A stretch of 64,000 bases of DNA from Bacteroidota bacterium (lineage in GTDB: Bacteria; Bacteroidota; Bacteroidia; AKYH767-A; OLB10): the NCBI GenBank assembly GCA_016714535.1, contig JADKDR010000004.1, positions 124,001 through 188,000 of the forward strand. Direction: 5' to 3'. Shown piece after piece: positions 55,275 through 64,000 of the stretch (position 1 is the stretch's first letter; every line of letters starts with the position of its first letter). Below the pieces are notes generated by a model. It was given only the letters and a program-made list of their open reading frames with translations, ran no database searches and was not told the DNA's origin. The translations under genes were made by a program, and so were the position numbers.

Positions 55275-56612
55275 TTATAACTTTACAATTCGGTGCGAAG
55301 TTTCAGCATTATTAGTTTTAACCTTTACCATATACGTTCCTTGTGCTAGTGTCGAAGCATTTATTTGGTAAGCAAAGTTATTCGTAACCGGAGTATAACT
55401 GGTACTGTATACTAAGTTACCTAACATATCAACAATTTCAATAGCAACTTCTTCGTTTTCGCTCTTTTGGATCATTACATTAATAACATCTAAAGCCGGA
55501 TTAGGGAAAACTGCAGCATTAGTTGCGTTATCAATTTCGTTAAACCCAATAAGACCTGCCCACGAAGCAGCACCATTAGATTGAATATTCTGATCGATAA
55601 CTCCACTCCATCCATTATCTTTAGAAATAAAGTTAACGTAAGTGCGTGCCATCAAATCAATATTAGTCCAACTTACACCTTCATCATTGGTATAAGCACT
55701 ACCCATATCGCCATTGGATGCGGCAGTAACTACGTAAGAACCCGTAGTGCCGGGAACATAAGAAATAGATAAAGGTTGGAAAATTCCACCAATATCCGTT
55801 TGGCCATCAGAAACCATAGTCCAGGTAGCTCCGCCATCATTGGTTTTGTAAATACCCAGATAATTTCCCTGTGCATCATTGGCTAGATACATTCCATTTA
55901 AAGAATCACGAAATGCCAAACGAGAAATATAATCGGTATTCCCTTGCATGGTAGTCATCACACCCCAATTTAATCCTTTATCGTGTGAGTATAAGATACG
56001 GCCACCAGTAGTACCTGCCCAAATGCTATTACCAGAGGCGCAATAAGAATCGGTAAGGCCATATTCTCCAGACAATGGATCGGCAATGTTAGCACCTGGC
56101 ACTAAGGTCCAAGTGGTACCACCATCCATGGTTGAAAAAATTTCATATTCATTATTTTTAGGGTCGCCTGAAGTGATTCCCTCATTAGCATTCCAGAAAT
56201 AAGAGAAGTTAGCGAAGCTAGTAGAGGTGTAACCAACAGTTTGCTGCGTCCAGGTAAGTCCACCATCGGAAGTCTTGTAAACACGGCCATTGCTGCCGCT
56301 GCCGCTGTTATAAAAGGTAGCCCATGCGGTTAGTTCATCTAAACCAACAAGCGAAGACCAACCCCAGCCAGCTCCGGTTGATACATTGGATACGGTCCAG
56401 GTAAGGCCCATATCCTGGGTGTGCATAAACTCATTGCCGCTATTTGCACAAATCCAAACTGAGCTAGCACTGGTAGCAGAACAATACCATGGAACCCCTT
56501 GTGCGGTTGTCATTGTAAACGGATAGGTGGCGCTCCACGTACCATTTAACTGAGCATGCGAAAACTTAACGATAGCAACTGCCATCAAACATAAGAGTAA
56601 CTTTTTCATCAT
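55275..56612 (-). CDS. Secreted BNR-propeller protein with T9SS sorting domain
   Basis: A 445-residue protein. Signal peptide MMKKLLLCLMAVAIVKFSHAQ, then a single propeller of BNR/Asp-box blades (KTSDGGLTWTQQ, STMDGGTTWTLV, KTNDGGATWTMV) of YCF48/sortilin style (about 25-360), then a T9SS type A sorting domain (AAVFPNPALDVINV ... GTYMVKVKTNNAETSHRIVKL). Expected on the cell surface. No enzymatic motif. Smaller relative of the 31840-34329 protein, sharing the blade pattern. Confidence 0.88.
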   Translation of the reverse strand: MMKKLLLCLMAVAIVKFSHAQLNGTWSATYPFTMTTAQGVPWYCSATSASSVWICANSGNEFMHTQDMGLTWTVSNVSTGAGWGWSSLVGLDELTAWATFYNSGSGSNGRVYKTSDGGLTWTQQTVGYTSTSFANFSYFWNANEGITSGDPKNNEYEIFSTMDGGTTWTLVPGANIADPLSGEYGLTDSYCASGNSIWAGTTGGRILYSHDKGLNWGVMTTMQGNTDYISRLAFRDSLNGMYLANDAQGNYLGIYKTNDGGATWTMVSDGQTDIGGIFQPLSISYVPGTTGSYVVTAASNGDMGSAYTNDEGVSWTNIDLMARTYVNFISKDNGWSGVIDQNIQSNGAASWAGLIGFNEIDNATNAAVFPNPALDVINVMIQKSENEEVAIEIVDMLGNLVYSTSYTPVTNNFAYQINASTLAQGTYMVKVKTNNAETSHRIVKL

Positions 56613-56944
56613 TGATTTATTTGTTTAAAATTTTTAGGAGCGCGAATGTAGCAGATAATATTTGGTTGAACAAGCTAAATAATGTTAATTCCTAGTTCAT
56701 TGACAATGGAATTAGAAATATGACAAGTCAATAGACCCCGCCTCCAATTATTTGCATCTTTATCGTATAGCAATAGGTCAGTATTTCAGAGCAATCTGGC
56801 AACTTACCCTGCACTGTTTTTTAATAACTAGAGCGAACAACAAGAAATTCATGTTGCAGTTGAGTTTAAGCCCGGAGGGCAACTAAACTTATGTACTATA
56901 ACATCGCCCATTCTTTGGCTTATAATATTATCTTCGCGCCCTCA
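56613..56944. other. Intergenic region upstream of lepA
   Basis: About 330 bases between divergent genes. A TATCTTCG element at 56929-56936 resembles a -7 box close to the lepA start. Nothing else recognised. Confidence 0.4.
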
Positions 56945-58732
56945 ATGGAACAAATTCGAAATTTTTGCATCATAGCGCATATTGATCATGGTAAGAGTAC
57001 CCTTGCCGACCGTCTACTTGAATATACTAAAACGATTGACAAGCGACAGTTACAGGCTCAGGTATTAGACGATATGGACCTGGAACGAGAACGTGGCATT
57101 ACCATTAAAAGTCACGCTATTCAAATGGACTATACCTTTGAAGGCACCAAATATGTTTTAAACCTGATAGACACGCCCGGTCACGTAGATTTTAGCTACG
57201 AAGTATCGCGAAGCATTGCTGCCTGCGAAGGCGCCTTGCTCATTGTAGATGCGGCTCAAGGAATTCAGGCTCAAACCATTTCTAATTTATACTTAGCACT
57301 GGAGCACGATTTGGAAATAATTCCCATTCTTAATAAAATCGACTTAGAGAGTGCCAACCCAGAAGAAGTTAAGGACCAAATAGTAGATTTATTAGGTTGC
57401 AAGCGCGAAGAAATTATTCCTGCCAGTGGAAAAACAGGACTTGGCGTATTCGAAATTCTGGAAGCAATCATTAAACGAATTTCAGCACCAAAAGGCAATC
57501 CCACAGCACCTTTAAAAGCCTTAATCTTCGATTCGGTATTTAACTCATTTCGAGGAATAATTGCCTATTACCGTGTGATGGATGGACAGATAAAAAAGGG
57601 TGACCGGGTAAAATTCTTTGCAACCCGCAAAGAGTATATTGCCGATGAAATAGGTATTTTACGTTTAGAAAAAGAACCCCGTGATGTTGTTAGGGCAGGT
57701 GATGTGGGGTATATAATCAGCGGAATTAAAGAAGCCAAAGAAGTAAAAGTGGGCGATACCCTGACAACGATAGAGAACCCGTGCAAGGAAGCAATCAGCG
57801 GATTTGAGGATGTTAAACCTATGGTATTTGCGGGTATATATCCGGTTGATACCGATGATTACGAAGAGTTGCGCAATTCGATGGAAAAACTCCAATTGAA
57901 CGATGCATCGCTCGTATTTGAACCTGAGTCAAGTGCGGCCTTGGGATTTGGGTTTCGTTGCGGATTTTTGGGTATGTTGCACATGGAGATTATTCAGGAG
58001 CGACTCGAGCGCGAGTTTAATATGACTGTAATAACTACAGTGCCAAACGTGTCATACAATGCGTTTCTTACCAATGGCGAATCGTTTGTAGTAAATAATC
58101 CTTCGGATATGCCCGACCCAGCCAAACTTGATCACATTGAAGAACCGTTTATTAAGGCTACAATCATTACCAAATCAGAATTTACTGGTTCAATTATGAG
58201 CCTATGCATCAATAAGCGTGGTCAGATTATTAATCAAACCTACCTCACCACCGACCGTGTGGAGTTAATATTCAATATGCCATTAGCTGAAATTGTATTT
58301 GATTTTTATGATAAATTAAAAACCATTTCAAAAGGATATGCCTCTTTCGACTATCATCCTATTGGATATCAAACATCCGAATTAGTGCGATTAGACATAC
58401 GCTTAAATGGCGAGCCGGTAGATGCCTTGTCAGCACTTATACATCGTGACAATGCTTTCAACTTTGGCAAAAAAATATGCGAAAAACTTAAAGAGTTAAT
58501 CACACGCCAGCAATTTGAAATTGCCATACAAGCCTCTATTGGTGCCAAAATTATTGCTCGCGAAACCGTAAAAGCTTTGCGCAAGGATGTTACTGCAAAG
58601 TGTTATGGTGGAGATATTTCGCGTAAACGCAAGTTACTCGAAAAGCAAAAAGAGGGTAAGAAACGGATGCGTCAGGTAGGTAGTGTCGAAATTCCTCAGC
58701 AAGCATTTCTTGCGGTACTAAAACTTGACTAA
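56945..58732 (+). CDS. lepA: Elongation factor 4 (LepA)
   Basis: A 595-residue translational GTPase that acts on stalled or mistranslocated ribosomes. G1 AHIDHGKST, G2 RERGITIKS, G3 DTPGHVDF and G4 NKID are intact, and the LepA-specific C-terminal domain ends VGSVEIPQQAFLAVLKLD. The start is ATG 56945 (MEQIRNFCIIAHIDHGKS); the longer frame adds 18 residues unknown in the family. Monocistronic. Confidence 0.97.
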   Translation: MEQIRNFCIIAHIDHGKSTLADRLLEYTKTIDKRQLQAQVLDDMDLERERGITIKSHAIQMDYTFEGTKYVLNLIDTPGHVDFSYEVSRSIAACEGALLIVDAAQGIQAQTISNLYLALEHDLEIIPILNKIDLESANPEEVKDQIVDLLGCKREEIIPASGKTGLGVFEILEAIIKRISAPKGNPTAPLKALIFDSVFNSFRGIIAYYRVMDGQIKKGDRVKFFATRKEYIADEIGILRLEKEPRDVVRAGDVGYIISGIKEAKEVKVGDTLTTIENPCKEAISGFEDVKPMVFAGIYPVDTDDYEELRNSMEKLQLNDASLVFEPESSAALGFGFRCGFLGMLHMEIIQERLEREFNMTVITTVPNVSYNAFLTNGESFVVNNPSDMPDPAKLDHIEEPFIKATIITKSEFTGSIMSLCINKRGQIINQTYLTTDRVELIFNMPLAEIVFDFYDKLKTISKGYASFDYHPIGYQTSELVRLDIRLNGEPVDALSALIHRDNAFNFGKKICEKLKELITRQQFEIAIQASIGAKIIARETVKALRKDVTAKCYGGDISRKRKLLEKQKEGKKRMRQVGSVEIPQQAFLAVLKLD

Positions 58733-58840
58733 ACCACTGCAACGTTACTAGGTTCAATTATGCTTAACTAAAGTTACAACTATTTAATTATAGCAATCAT
58801 ATCCACATAATAATATTAACTTTGAATCTTCTTCTAACTT

Positions 58841-59452
58841 ATGAATAAGTTAATTATATTATTTCTTGTTGGCACATTGATGAGTAAGGCAATGTGTGCT
58901 CAGTCGGCCTATGAAGAGGAAGTAGAATTGTTTCGCAAAAAATATCTGAACGACTTACTTACCGAACCTCGACAACCGATAAAACCTGAACAGGCCGCAG
59001 CTTTGCGATTTTTTCTTCCAGATGAAAATTTTAAGATTTATGCTGAGATTTTGCTACTTGACAATACAGATACCATCTACTTTACTACTGTTACGGGAGT
59101 TTTAAAAACGTATACCAAATATGCCCTTGCTGAATTTTTTATTGATACCATAGCCTGTCAGTTGACCATTTACCAAAGTCCGGCTCTTAAAATAAAACAG
59201 GGACTTGAGAATTATTTATTTCTACCATTTAATGATTTGACCAATGGAAATGAAACCTATGAAGTAGGTCGCTATATTGATTTTACTATTGAAGAGTTGG
59301 CCGAGGAAATGCTGATTATTGATTTTAATAAAGCTTACAATCCCTATTGTGCTTATAGCGATGGATTTGCATGTCCCATTCCTCCAAAAGAAAATATGTT
59401 GAATGCAAGTATTAATGCAGGAGAAAAAAAACCCAACCTGAAGCGGCACTAA
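58841..59452 (+). CDS. DUF1684 family exported protein
   Basis: A 203-residue protein with a signal peptide (to about residue 20, ...KAMCAQ). The family hallmark is the C-terminal block DFNKAYNPYCAYSDGFACPIPPKEN, rich in Cys and Pro. DUF1684 proteins are common in Bacteroidetes and actinobacteria; function unknown. The C-terminus KKPNLKRH is basic. No linked genes beyond lepA upstream. Confidence 0.85.
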   Translation: MNKLIILFLVGTLMSKAMCAQSAYEEEVELFRKKYLNDLLTEPRQPIKPEQAAALRFFLPDENFKIYAEILLLDNTDTIYFTTVTGVLKTYTKYALAEFFIDTIACQLTIYQSPALKIKQGLENYLFLPFNDLTNGNETYEVGRYIDFTIEELAEEMLIIDFNKAYNPYCAYSDGFACPIPPKENMLNASINAGEKKPNLKRH

Positions 59453-60003
59453 CAGTTTCTATTTCAGAAAAAATTTCTTTCTCAAATTTGGTGATTCAAA
59501 AATGATGAACGCTTAAACCGATAGTCATAAAGCAATAGAGCCACAGGTTGTCTGTAACCGCAACTTATCTCAAAAAGGCAAAAAAAAATTGGGCGCAAGA
59601 AGATCACAAATGGTAAATCGCTGAAGGAGCGTTACTGTTTTCATTGAAAATCTGCATGGGGAAAAAATAAATCTAAGATCTCTTTTAATCTCATTTTACT
59701 ATTGAGTGCTAATGTTAGCTGACTATGTATAAAGATGAGATTAACAGCAAAGCGAAAATAGTTTAACCGCAAAGAGCGCTGAGTTTTTCGCAAAATACAC
59801 AAAGTTAATACGGAAGAAATCAAGACTATGCACTTTGTGTTCTTTGCATGTAACTGCTTTGAGGTAAAAAAGCAATCGTCATTTATCATCATTATGTTTT
59901 ATGCCGTTGTGTGCTGCTATTGTCTGCAAAACATGACTTGCTAATCGCAATATTCGCTCCTAGTAAATTCAACTTATAATTCTTAAACAGGCTCTAAATA
60001 TTA
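59453..60003. other. Intergenic region with degenerate repeat-like sequence
   Basis: About 550 bases without a convincing gene. Near 59755-59830 it holds AACCGCAAAGAGCGC...TTCGCAAAATACACAAAG, with internal copies of CGCAAA, in the style of dispersed intergenic sequences seen in this phylum. Not matched elsewhere in the window. Confidence 0.4.
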
Positions 60004-61452
60004 GTGTGTATATTAGCTGCATTACTTACTATGTTTGGTTACGAAATAAAAAATAAAAATTGGCAATGGCTTACCCTTTTGGTGTTTGGTTTGATAGCCA
60101 TGTTTGCCGCCAGGGAGATAATTGCAATGGTTAACTCGTTGTTTGCGTGCAGCATTAGCGAAAACTTTTGGCAACACAGCATCATATACTGTGGTAGTTT
60201 TCTTATTGCCGGTGCTATATTTCTATTCGGATATAGACTCAGCAAAAACTTGTGGTGGGCAATTGCAGTTGTTATTGGCCACCATCTTATTTGGGTCATG
60301 GTGAATGCAGTAGATTTTCCACTTACCGATGATTATGGAATGTTGTTAAGTTTTGCCGTTGATTTTATTAGAAATGCAACTACCGAGAATCGCTTAAACC
60401 TGCTATCAGGAACATATAACGAAACCCGCCCGGTATTAAATCGTTTCCTGTTTTTAAGTTATTATCATCTAAGCAGTAGTCTCAATTTTGCAACATATAC
60501 TATCCTGGTTAATGTTCTATTCATGGCTATTATTCCGGTTATGTATTTTTTGGTTGATCGCAGTTTGGCATGGTTGGCAATTTTTGCAATTTTAGTTTTT
60601 ACTATTTCGAGTTACGATACCTACCTGTGGGCATCCACAGCCAATTACTTGTTTTGTGTCTTGTTTGCAACGATGGCCATCTTGTTCGCAACAAAAAATA
60701 AAACCATTCACTTTGTATTATCATTAGTTGCTGGTGCGGCATGTTTGTTATCATTTGGTAATGGTATTCTCCTGTTTCCATTATTAATTTTATTTTTTTT
60801 ATTAAATAAAAAATATGTGCGTGCGGCAACAACTTTTCTTTTATGCGCAGTCCTTGTTGTTGCTTATTTATTCCAATATTCATACTGGCCTACACAAAAT
60901 TTTTCGTTACCTACACTTTCGGGCTTCTTTTCGTATGCGGTTGTTTTTGCTGGATCTTCCTTTCAGTTTATGTATCAGTATTGGCTGCCGGCTATTGCCG
61001 GCAGCATTCTTTTAGCTGCATGCATTCATTTACTATATAAAAAAGCGTGGCTATATACGCCATTGTTTTACTTGCTTCTGTTTTTATGGGGCAGTGCATT
61101 TATTGCTGCCTTGTTCCGATCGAACATGGGATTGGCCCAGGCTTTTTCTAACAGATATATGTTTTATTCTGCCCTAATTATAGCAACTACATTGATGTGC
61201 TATCAGCATTTGTATCCATTATTATTTAAAAGGAATTTTAAAATTATTCTTATAGGCTGCATTGGCATACGCATGTTGGGTGGAATTTTTTTTTATCCCG
61301 AAGCAGCTCTACGTAAACAGCGCCTGATGGAATTGCAACGGCAATACTGCAACGGGCAACAACTACAACCCGATCAAATGATTGTACCTGGCGAAGCAAC
61401 AATGATTTTAGATAAAGCGCGACAAAATAATATGTATGATTGCTGTAAATAA
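60004..61452 (+). CDS. Polytopic membrane protein, possible glycosyltransferase
   Basis: A 482-residue protein with about 11-12 hydrophobic helices. The loop after the third helix contains DFPLTDDYGM, reminiscent of the acidic pair in GT-C glycosyltransferases of the ArnT/PMT type, and RPVLNRFLF follows. No firm family match. The GTG at 60004 or the ATG at 60031 (MFGYEIKNKNW) could start it; the latter gives a normal N-terminus. Followed after 9 bases by a VOC gene, probably co-transcribed. Confidence 0.65.
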   Translation: MCILAALLTMFGYEIKNKNWQWLTLLVFGLIAMFAAREIIAMVNSLFACSISENFWQHSIIYCGSFLIAGAIFLFGYRLSKNLWWAIAVVIGHHLIWVMVNAVDFPLTDDYGMLLSFAVDFIRNATTENRLNLLSGTYNETRPVLNRFLFLSYYHLSSSLNFATYTILVNVLFMAIIPVMYFLVDRSLAWLAIFAILVFTISSYDTYLWASTANYLFCVLFATMAILFATKNKTIHFVLSLVAGAACLLSFGNGILLFPLLILFFLLNKKYVRAATTFLLCAVLVVAYLFQYSYWPTQNFSLPTLSGFFSYAVVFAGSSFQFMYQYWLPAIAGSILLAACIHLLYKKAWLYTPLFYLLLFLWGSAFIAALFRSNMGLAQAFSNRYMFYSALIIATTLMCYQHLYPLLFKRNFKIILIGCIGIRMLGGIFFYPEAALRKQRLMELQRQYCNGQQLQPDQMIVPGEATMILDKARQNNMYDCCK

Positions 61453-61461
61453 AAAAATAAT

Positions 61462-61875
61462 ATGAAACGAGTAACCGGCATAGGAGGCATCTTTTTTAAA
61501 TGTGACGACCCTGAAAAAATTAAAGAATGGTATTCGAATCACCTTGGCATTAATTGCGATGCTTATGGTACATCGTTTGAATGGCGGCATAGTGATCAGC
61601 CTGAAACCAAAGGCTATACAGCCTGGAGCCCATTTAATAAATACAGCACGTACATGGAGCCTTCGAAAAAAGAATTTATGATTAACTACCGGGTTGAAAA
61701 TCTGGAAGCGCTGGTGCAAGCATTGCGCAATGAAGGTGTAACCATTTGTGATGAAATTAAAAGTTTTGAATATGGAAAGTTTGTGCATATTCTTGATCCT
61801 GAAAACAATAAAATTGAACTTTGGGAGCCCGTTGATGAATCGTATGAAAAAATATTAAACGTAGTAACCAAGTAA
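61462..61875 (+). CDS. VOC family (glyoxalase/bleomycin-resistance-like) protein
   Basis: A 137-residue single VOC-fold protein: beta-alpha-beta-beta-beta units around KRVTGIGGIFFKCDDPEKIKEWY and the C-terminal YGKFVHILDPENNKIELWEP, where Glu in IELWEP is a usual metal ligand. The first His ligand position (typically after the initial strand) is Gly/Ile here, so metal binding may be partial. Substrate unknown. Its gene is followed by a small palindrome at 61880-61893. Confidence 0.85.
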   Translation: MKRVTGIGGIFFKCDDPEKIKEWYSNHLGINCDAYGTSFEWRHSDQPETKGYTAWSPFNKYSTYMEPSKKEFMINYRVENLEALVQALRNEGVTICDEIKSFEYGKFVHILDPENNKIELWEPVDESYEKILNVVTK

Positions 61876-61879
61876 TTTT

Positions 61880-61893
61880 CGCTCCTCAGAGCG
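61880..61893. repeat. Short REP-like palindrome
   Basis: CGCTC-CTCA-GAGCG: 5-bp stem and 4-nt loop, similar in form to the palindromes around 19.6-20.3 kb but with a different tail. May be an unrelated short hairpin after the VOC gene. Confidence 0.35.
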
Positions 61894-62015
61894 TTTGGTT
61901 GAAACGGTGTCTCTATACTTTCTAAATGCCTATCTTTTTAGAAATAAAAAAAGTTTCAGAAAACAACCTGATTCTGGTGTAAAATATTTATTAGATTTCT
62001 ACCATTAAAATAATT

Positions 62016-62023
62016 TACTTTTG
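62016..62023 (+). promoter_or_regulatory. Putative -7 box immediately upstream of aroC
   Basis: TACTTTTG fits TAnnTTTG and ends only four bases before the aroC ATG, so the transcript would be leaderless or nearly so. No clear -33 TTG. Confidence 0.4.
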
Positions 62024-62027
62024 TTGC

Positions 62028-63029
62028 ATGAATACATTCGGGCAACTGTTTAGAGTTTCGGTATTTGGCGAATCGCACGGTGCATGCGCAGGCATCACAG
62101 TTGATGGTGTGCCGGCCGGAATTCCCTTTACAACCGAGGATATGATAGCTGACCTGCAACGCAGGCAGGGCGGCAATATGCAGGGAACCACTCCACGAAA
62201 GGAAAGTGATATTCCAAAAATTATTTCCGGTGTATTCAACGACAAAACAACCGGAGCTCCGCTCACCATTATTTTTGAAAACAATAACATTGATAGCAGC
62301 GTTTATGAAAAGCAACGTGCCATTCCACGGCCTGGCCATGCCGATTTTGTAGCAGAGCAAAAATTTGGTGGACATCAAGATTACCGCGGAAGTGGACATT
62401 TTTCGGCACGATTAACCGTAGGCATAGTAGCGGCCGGAGTTTTAGCAAAAAAAATAATAGCCCCTGTAACGGTGTCTGTACACGTTACCGAAGTGGATGG
62501 CGAAAATGATATTGAAACGGGAATTAAAAAAGCTGTTGCTGAAAATGATTCGGTAGGCGCACTTGTTGAATGCAACGTGACCAATGTACCTGTTGGACTA
62601 GGCGAGCCCTTTTTTGATTCGATTGAAAGCGTATTGTCACATGCCATGTTTAGCATACCTGCTGTAAAAGGAGTTGAATTTGGTGCAGGCTTTGCTGCCG
62701 CGCGTATGCGCGGCAGCAAACATAATGATGCCATCATTTCGTCAGATGGGAAAACAAAAACCAATCATGCCGGTGGTATTACCGGTGGTATTACCAATGG
62801 TAACGATATTGTATTTCGTCTTGCTTTTAAGCCTGCCTCATCTACTCCCAAAGAACAAACGAGCATGAACATGCAAACACAACAGTTAGAAAGTTTTAGC
62901 CTTGATGGCCGCCATGATTTATGTGTGGCCCTGCGTGCTCCAGCTATTGTAGAGGCACTTACGGCTATCGTATTGACCGATGCCATGTTATTAGCACAGT
63001 TTAGCAAAAGAGTTGCAACTGATTTTTAA
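62028..63029 (+). CDS. aroC: Chorismate synthase, short form
   Basis: Converts EPSP to chorismate using reduced FMN, the last step of the shikimate pathway. Signature 1 is FGESHGACAGITVDGVPAG, followed by RRQGG and RKESD; PRPGHADF and DYRGSGHFSARLT follow. The protein is 333 residues, somewhat below the usual 350-360, with the C-terminal block ending AIVLTDAMLLAQFSKR. In the third conserved block, Ser and Ala replace two of the usual Gly residues of RGGGHFSGR. Probably functional; transcribed alone. Confidence 0.92.
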   Translation: MNTFGQLFRVSVFGESHGACAGITVDGVPAGIPFTTEDMIADLQRRQGGNMQGTTPRKESDIPKIISGVFNDKTTGAPLTIIFENNNIDSSVYEKQRAIPRPGHADFVAEQKFGGHQDYRGSGHFSARLTVGIVAAGVLAKKIIAPVTVSVHVTEVDGENDIETGIKKAVAENDSVGALVECNVTNVPVGLGEPFFDSIESVLSHAMFSIPAVKGVEFGAGFAAARMRGSKHNDAIISSDGKTKTNHAGGITGGITNGNDIVFRLAFKPASSTPKEQTSMNMQTQQLESFSLDGRHDLCVALRAPAIVEALTAIVLTDAMLLAQFSKRVATDF

Positions 63030-63352
63030 TCCCCTGTTTTCTAACGTTGATAACAGCAATTATTTTTCGTCTTGCTTAAAAATAATATTTGCCTTTTACA
63101 TGATTCATCATCTGCAATGACTTGCAGTATGCTTTAACAAAATTACGATCCAACCAATTCTAAATTTACAGTGCTTCGAAAATCATGTAGTAGTCTAAAA
63201 ACAATAATGTGTGTTTAGCTTTGAATTACGCATCTAAAATATTTTTCAGTGCATCATTAACTGAGTTGTACCCGCTTCAATAAGAATGATTATTTTTTAA
63301 AATAAGTTGCGAAAGTATATATGCAAAAAGTCTAATTTAGCGCTGACAAAAA
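63030..63352. other. Intergenic region, nothing recognised
   Basis: About 320 AT-rich bases between aroC and the secreted protein at the window end. No repeat, hairpin or gene identified. Confidence 0.5.
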
Positions 63353-64000
63353 ATGAACAATTTAATAAAAACGTTTATGAAAAGATTGAAGTTACTATTG
63401 CTGCAACTAATGGTATTAGTGAGCAGTTACACATTTGCACAGCCAAATGTAGCATTTATGAAAAACCTTGGTGGTACCAAAGATGATGTATGTACTGACA
63501 TGGTAGAACTCAGCAATGGCGCAATACTGGCATGTGGCTACACGACATCGAATGATGTTATGGTTACCGGAAATCATGGAAGTAACGATGCTTGGATAGT
63601 AAAACTTTCATCGACCGGCACCGTGGTATGGAAAAAAATATTTGGCGGTACCCTTGACGATCGTTTTTATAGTGTATCAATAAATCCTGCAAACGGAAAT
63701 ATATTTTTAACAGGTTACACAAGCTCTAATGATGGTGATGTAACCGGCAATCATGGCAGCAATGATTTGTGGGTTGTAAAGCTAAGTTCGAGCGGAGTAT
63801 TTTTACAACAGAAATGTTTTGGTGGCACGCTGTCTGACCGAGGCAATAGCATCGATTTCGAAAACACTGCTACTATTATGATAGCTGGCTATTGTGCCTC
63901 ATCAAATGGTGATGTGACTGTAAATAATGGAGGTCGCGATTTTTGGATTTTGAAAATAGATCAGAACCTAAATCTAAATTGGCAAAAATCGTATGGGGGC
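63353..64000 (+). CDS. Secreted repeat protein, 3' end cut by the window
   Basis: The first 216 residues are visible and the frame stays open to the edge. A signal peptide ends near YTFAQ. Then three copies of a unit of about 58 residues occur, with the core VTGNHGSNDAWIVKLSSTG, WKKIFGGTLDDR and IFLTGYTSSNDGD, a beta-propeller-like pattern seen in large Bacteroidetes T9SS cargo. A sorting domain would lie beyond the window. ATG 63353 or ATG 63377; the second gives MKRLKLLLLQLMV. Confidence 0.8.
   Translation, partial: MNNLIKTFMKRLKLLLLQLMVLVSSYTFAQPNVAFMKNLGGTKDDVCTDMVELSNGAILACGYTTSNDVMVTGNHGSNDAWIVKLSSTGTVVWKKIFGGTLDDRFYSVSINPANGNIFLTGYTSSNDGDVTGNHGSNDLWVVKLSSSGVFLQQKCFGGTLSDRGNSIDFENTATIMIAGYCASSNGDVTVNNGGRDFWILKIDQNLNLNWQKSYGG

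Overview
The window reads as a chromosomal segment of an AT-rich member of the Bacteroidetes (Bacteroidota), probably near the Chitinophagales/Sphingobacteriales. The evidence is internal: a type IX secretion (T9SS) PorU-like sortase beside a PorV/PorQ-family protein, several secreted proteins ending in Por-type C-terminal sorting domains, a PorE-like OmpA protein, DUF4175 next to lptB, promoters of the TTG-N19-TAnnTTTG/TTCG kind, and almost no Shine-Dalgarno sequences.

Layout. 1-1.5 kb: damaged IS3-family transposase, a candidate structured small RNA on the minus strand, and a broken barrel-like gene. 1.5-10.4 kb: htpG, a small holin-like membrane pair, universal stress protein, a beta-lactamase-fold lipoprotein with degenerate catalytic motifs, AI-2E-type permease, patatin and a TPM-domain protein. 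10.8-19.4 kb: T9SS cargo, macrodomain protein, PorU2-like sortase and PorV-like protein. 19.6-22.5 kb: REP-type tyrosine transposase with palindromic repeats, pssA-purS, and a 0.8 kb repeat-rich spacer with a large nested palindrome. 22.6-36.4 kb: DUF4175 protein, lptB, secreted subtilase, Rieske oxygenase, ruvB, methylmalonyl-CoA epimerase, secreted BNR protein, an orphan CoA-transferase A subunit and a 2-hydroxyacid dehydrogenase. 36.5-38.8 kb: accessory patch with two orphan ORFs and an IS5-like element. 38.8-44.7 kb: NSS transporter with a 48-residue MetS-like partner, tandem SRPBCC protein, CDF metal exporter and PorE-like protein. 44.9-48.4 kb: tRNA(CAU) and a nucleotidyltransferase/sugar kinase/GH109 cluster that looks like a GalNAc release and salvage unit. 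48.4-52.9 kb: MBOAT, two SGNH proteins and a glucosaminidase, a likely cell-surface acylation operon. 53.1-64 kb: rnc with a frameshift, an exonuclease-GIY-YIG gene with an in-frame stop, another T9SS cargo, lepA, DUF1684 protein, polytopic membrane protein, VOC protein, aroC, and the start of a repeat-bearing secreted protein cut by the window end.

Cross-cutting points. T9SS components (PorU2-like, PorV-like, PorE-like) and at least four cargo proteins lie in the same 64 kb, so much of the window serves secretion and surface display. Several genes (IS3 and IS5 transposases, rnc, the barrel fragment) become continuous after single-base indels, mostly in homopolymer runs, so sequence error must be excluded before calling them pseudogenes. 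I see no CRISPR array, no rRNA, no prophage and no recognisable defence island. The best candidates for undescribed biology are the minus-strand small RNA near 0.7-0.8 kb, the catalytically degenerate lipoprotein, the repeat/RAYT system and the surface-acylation operon.
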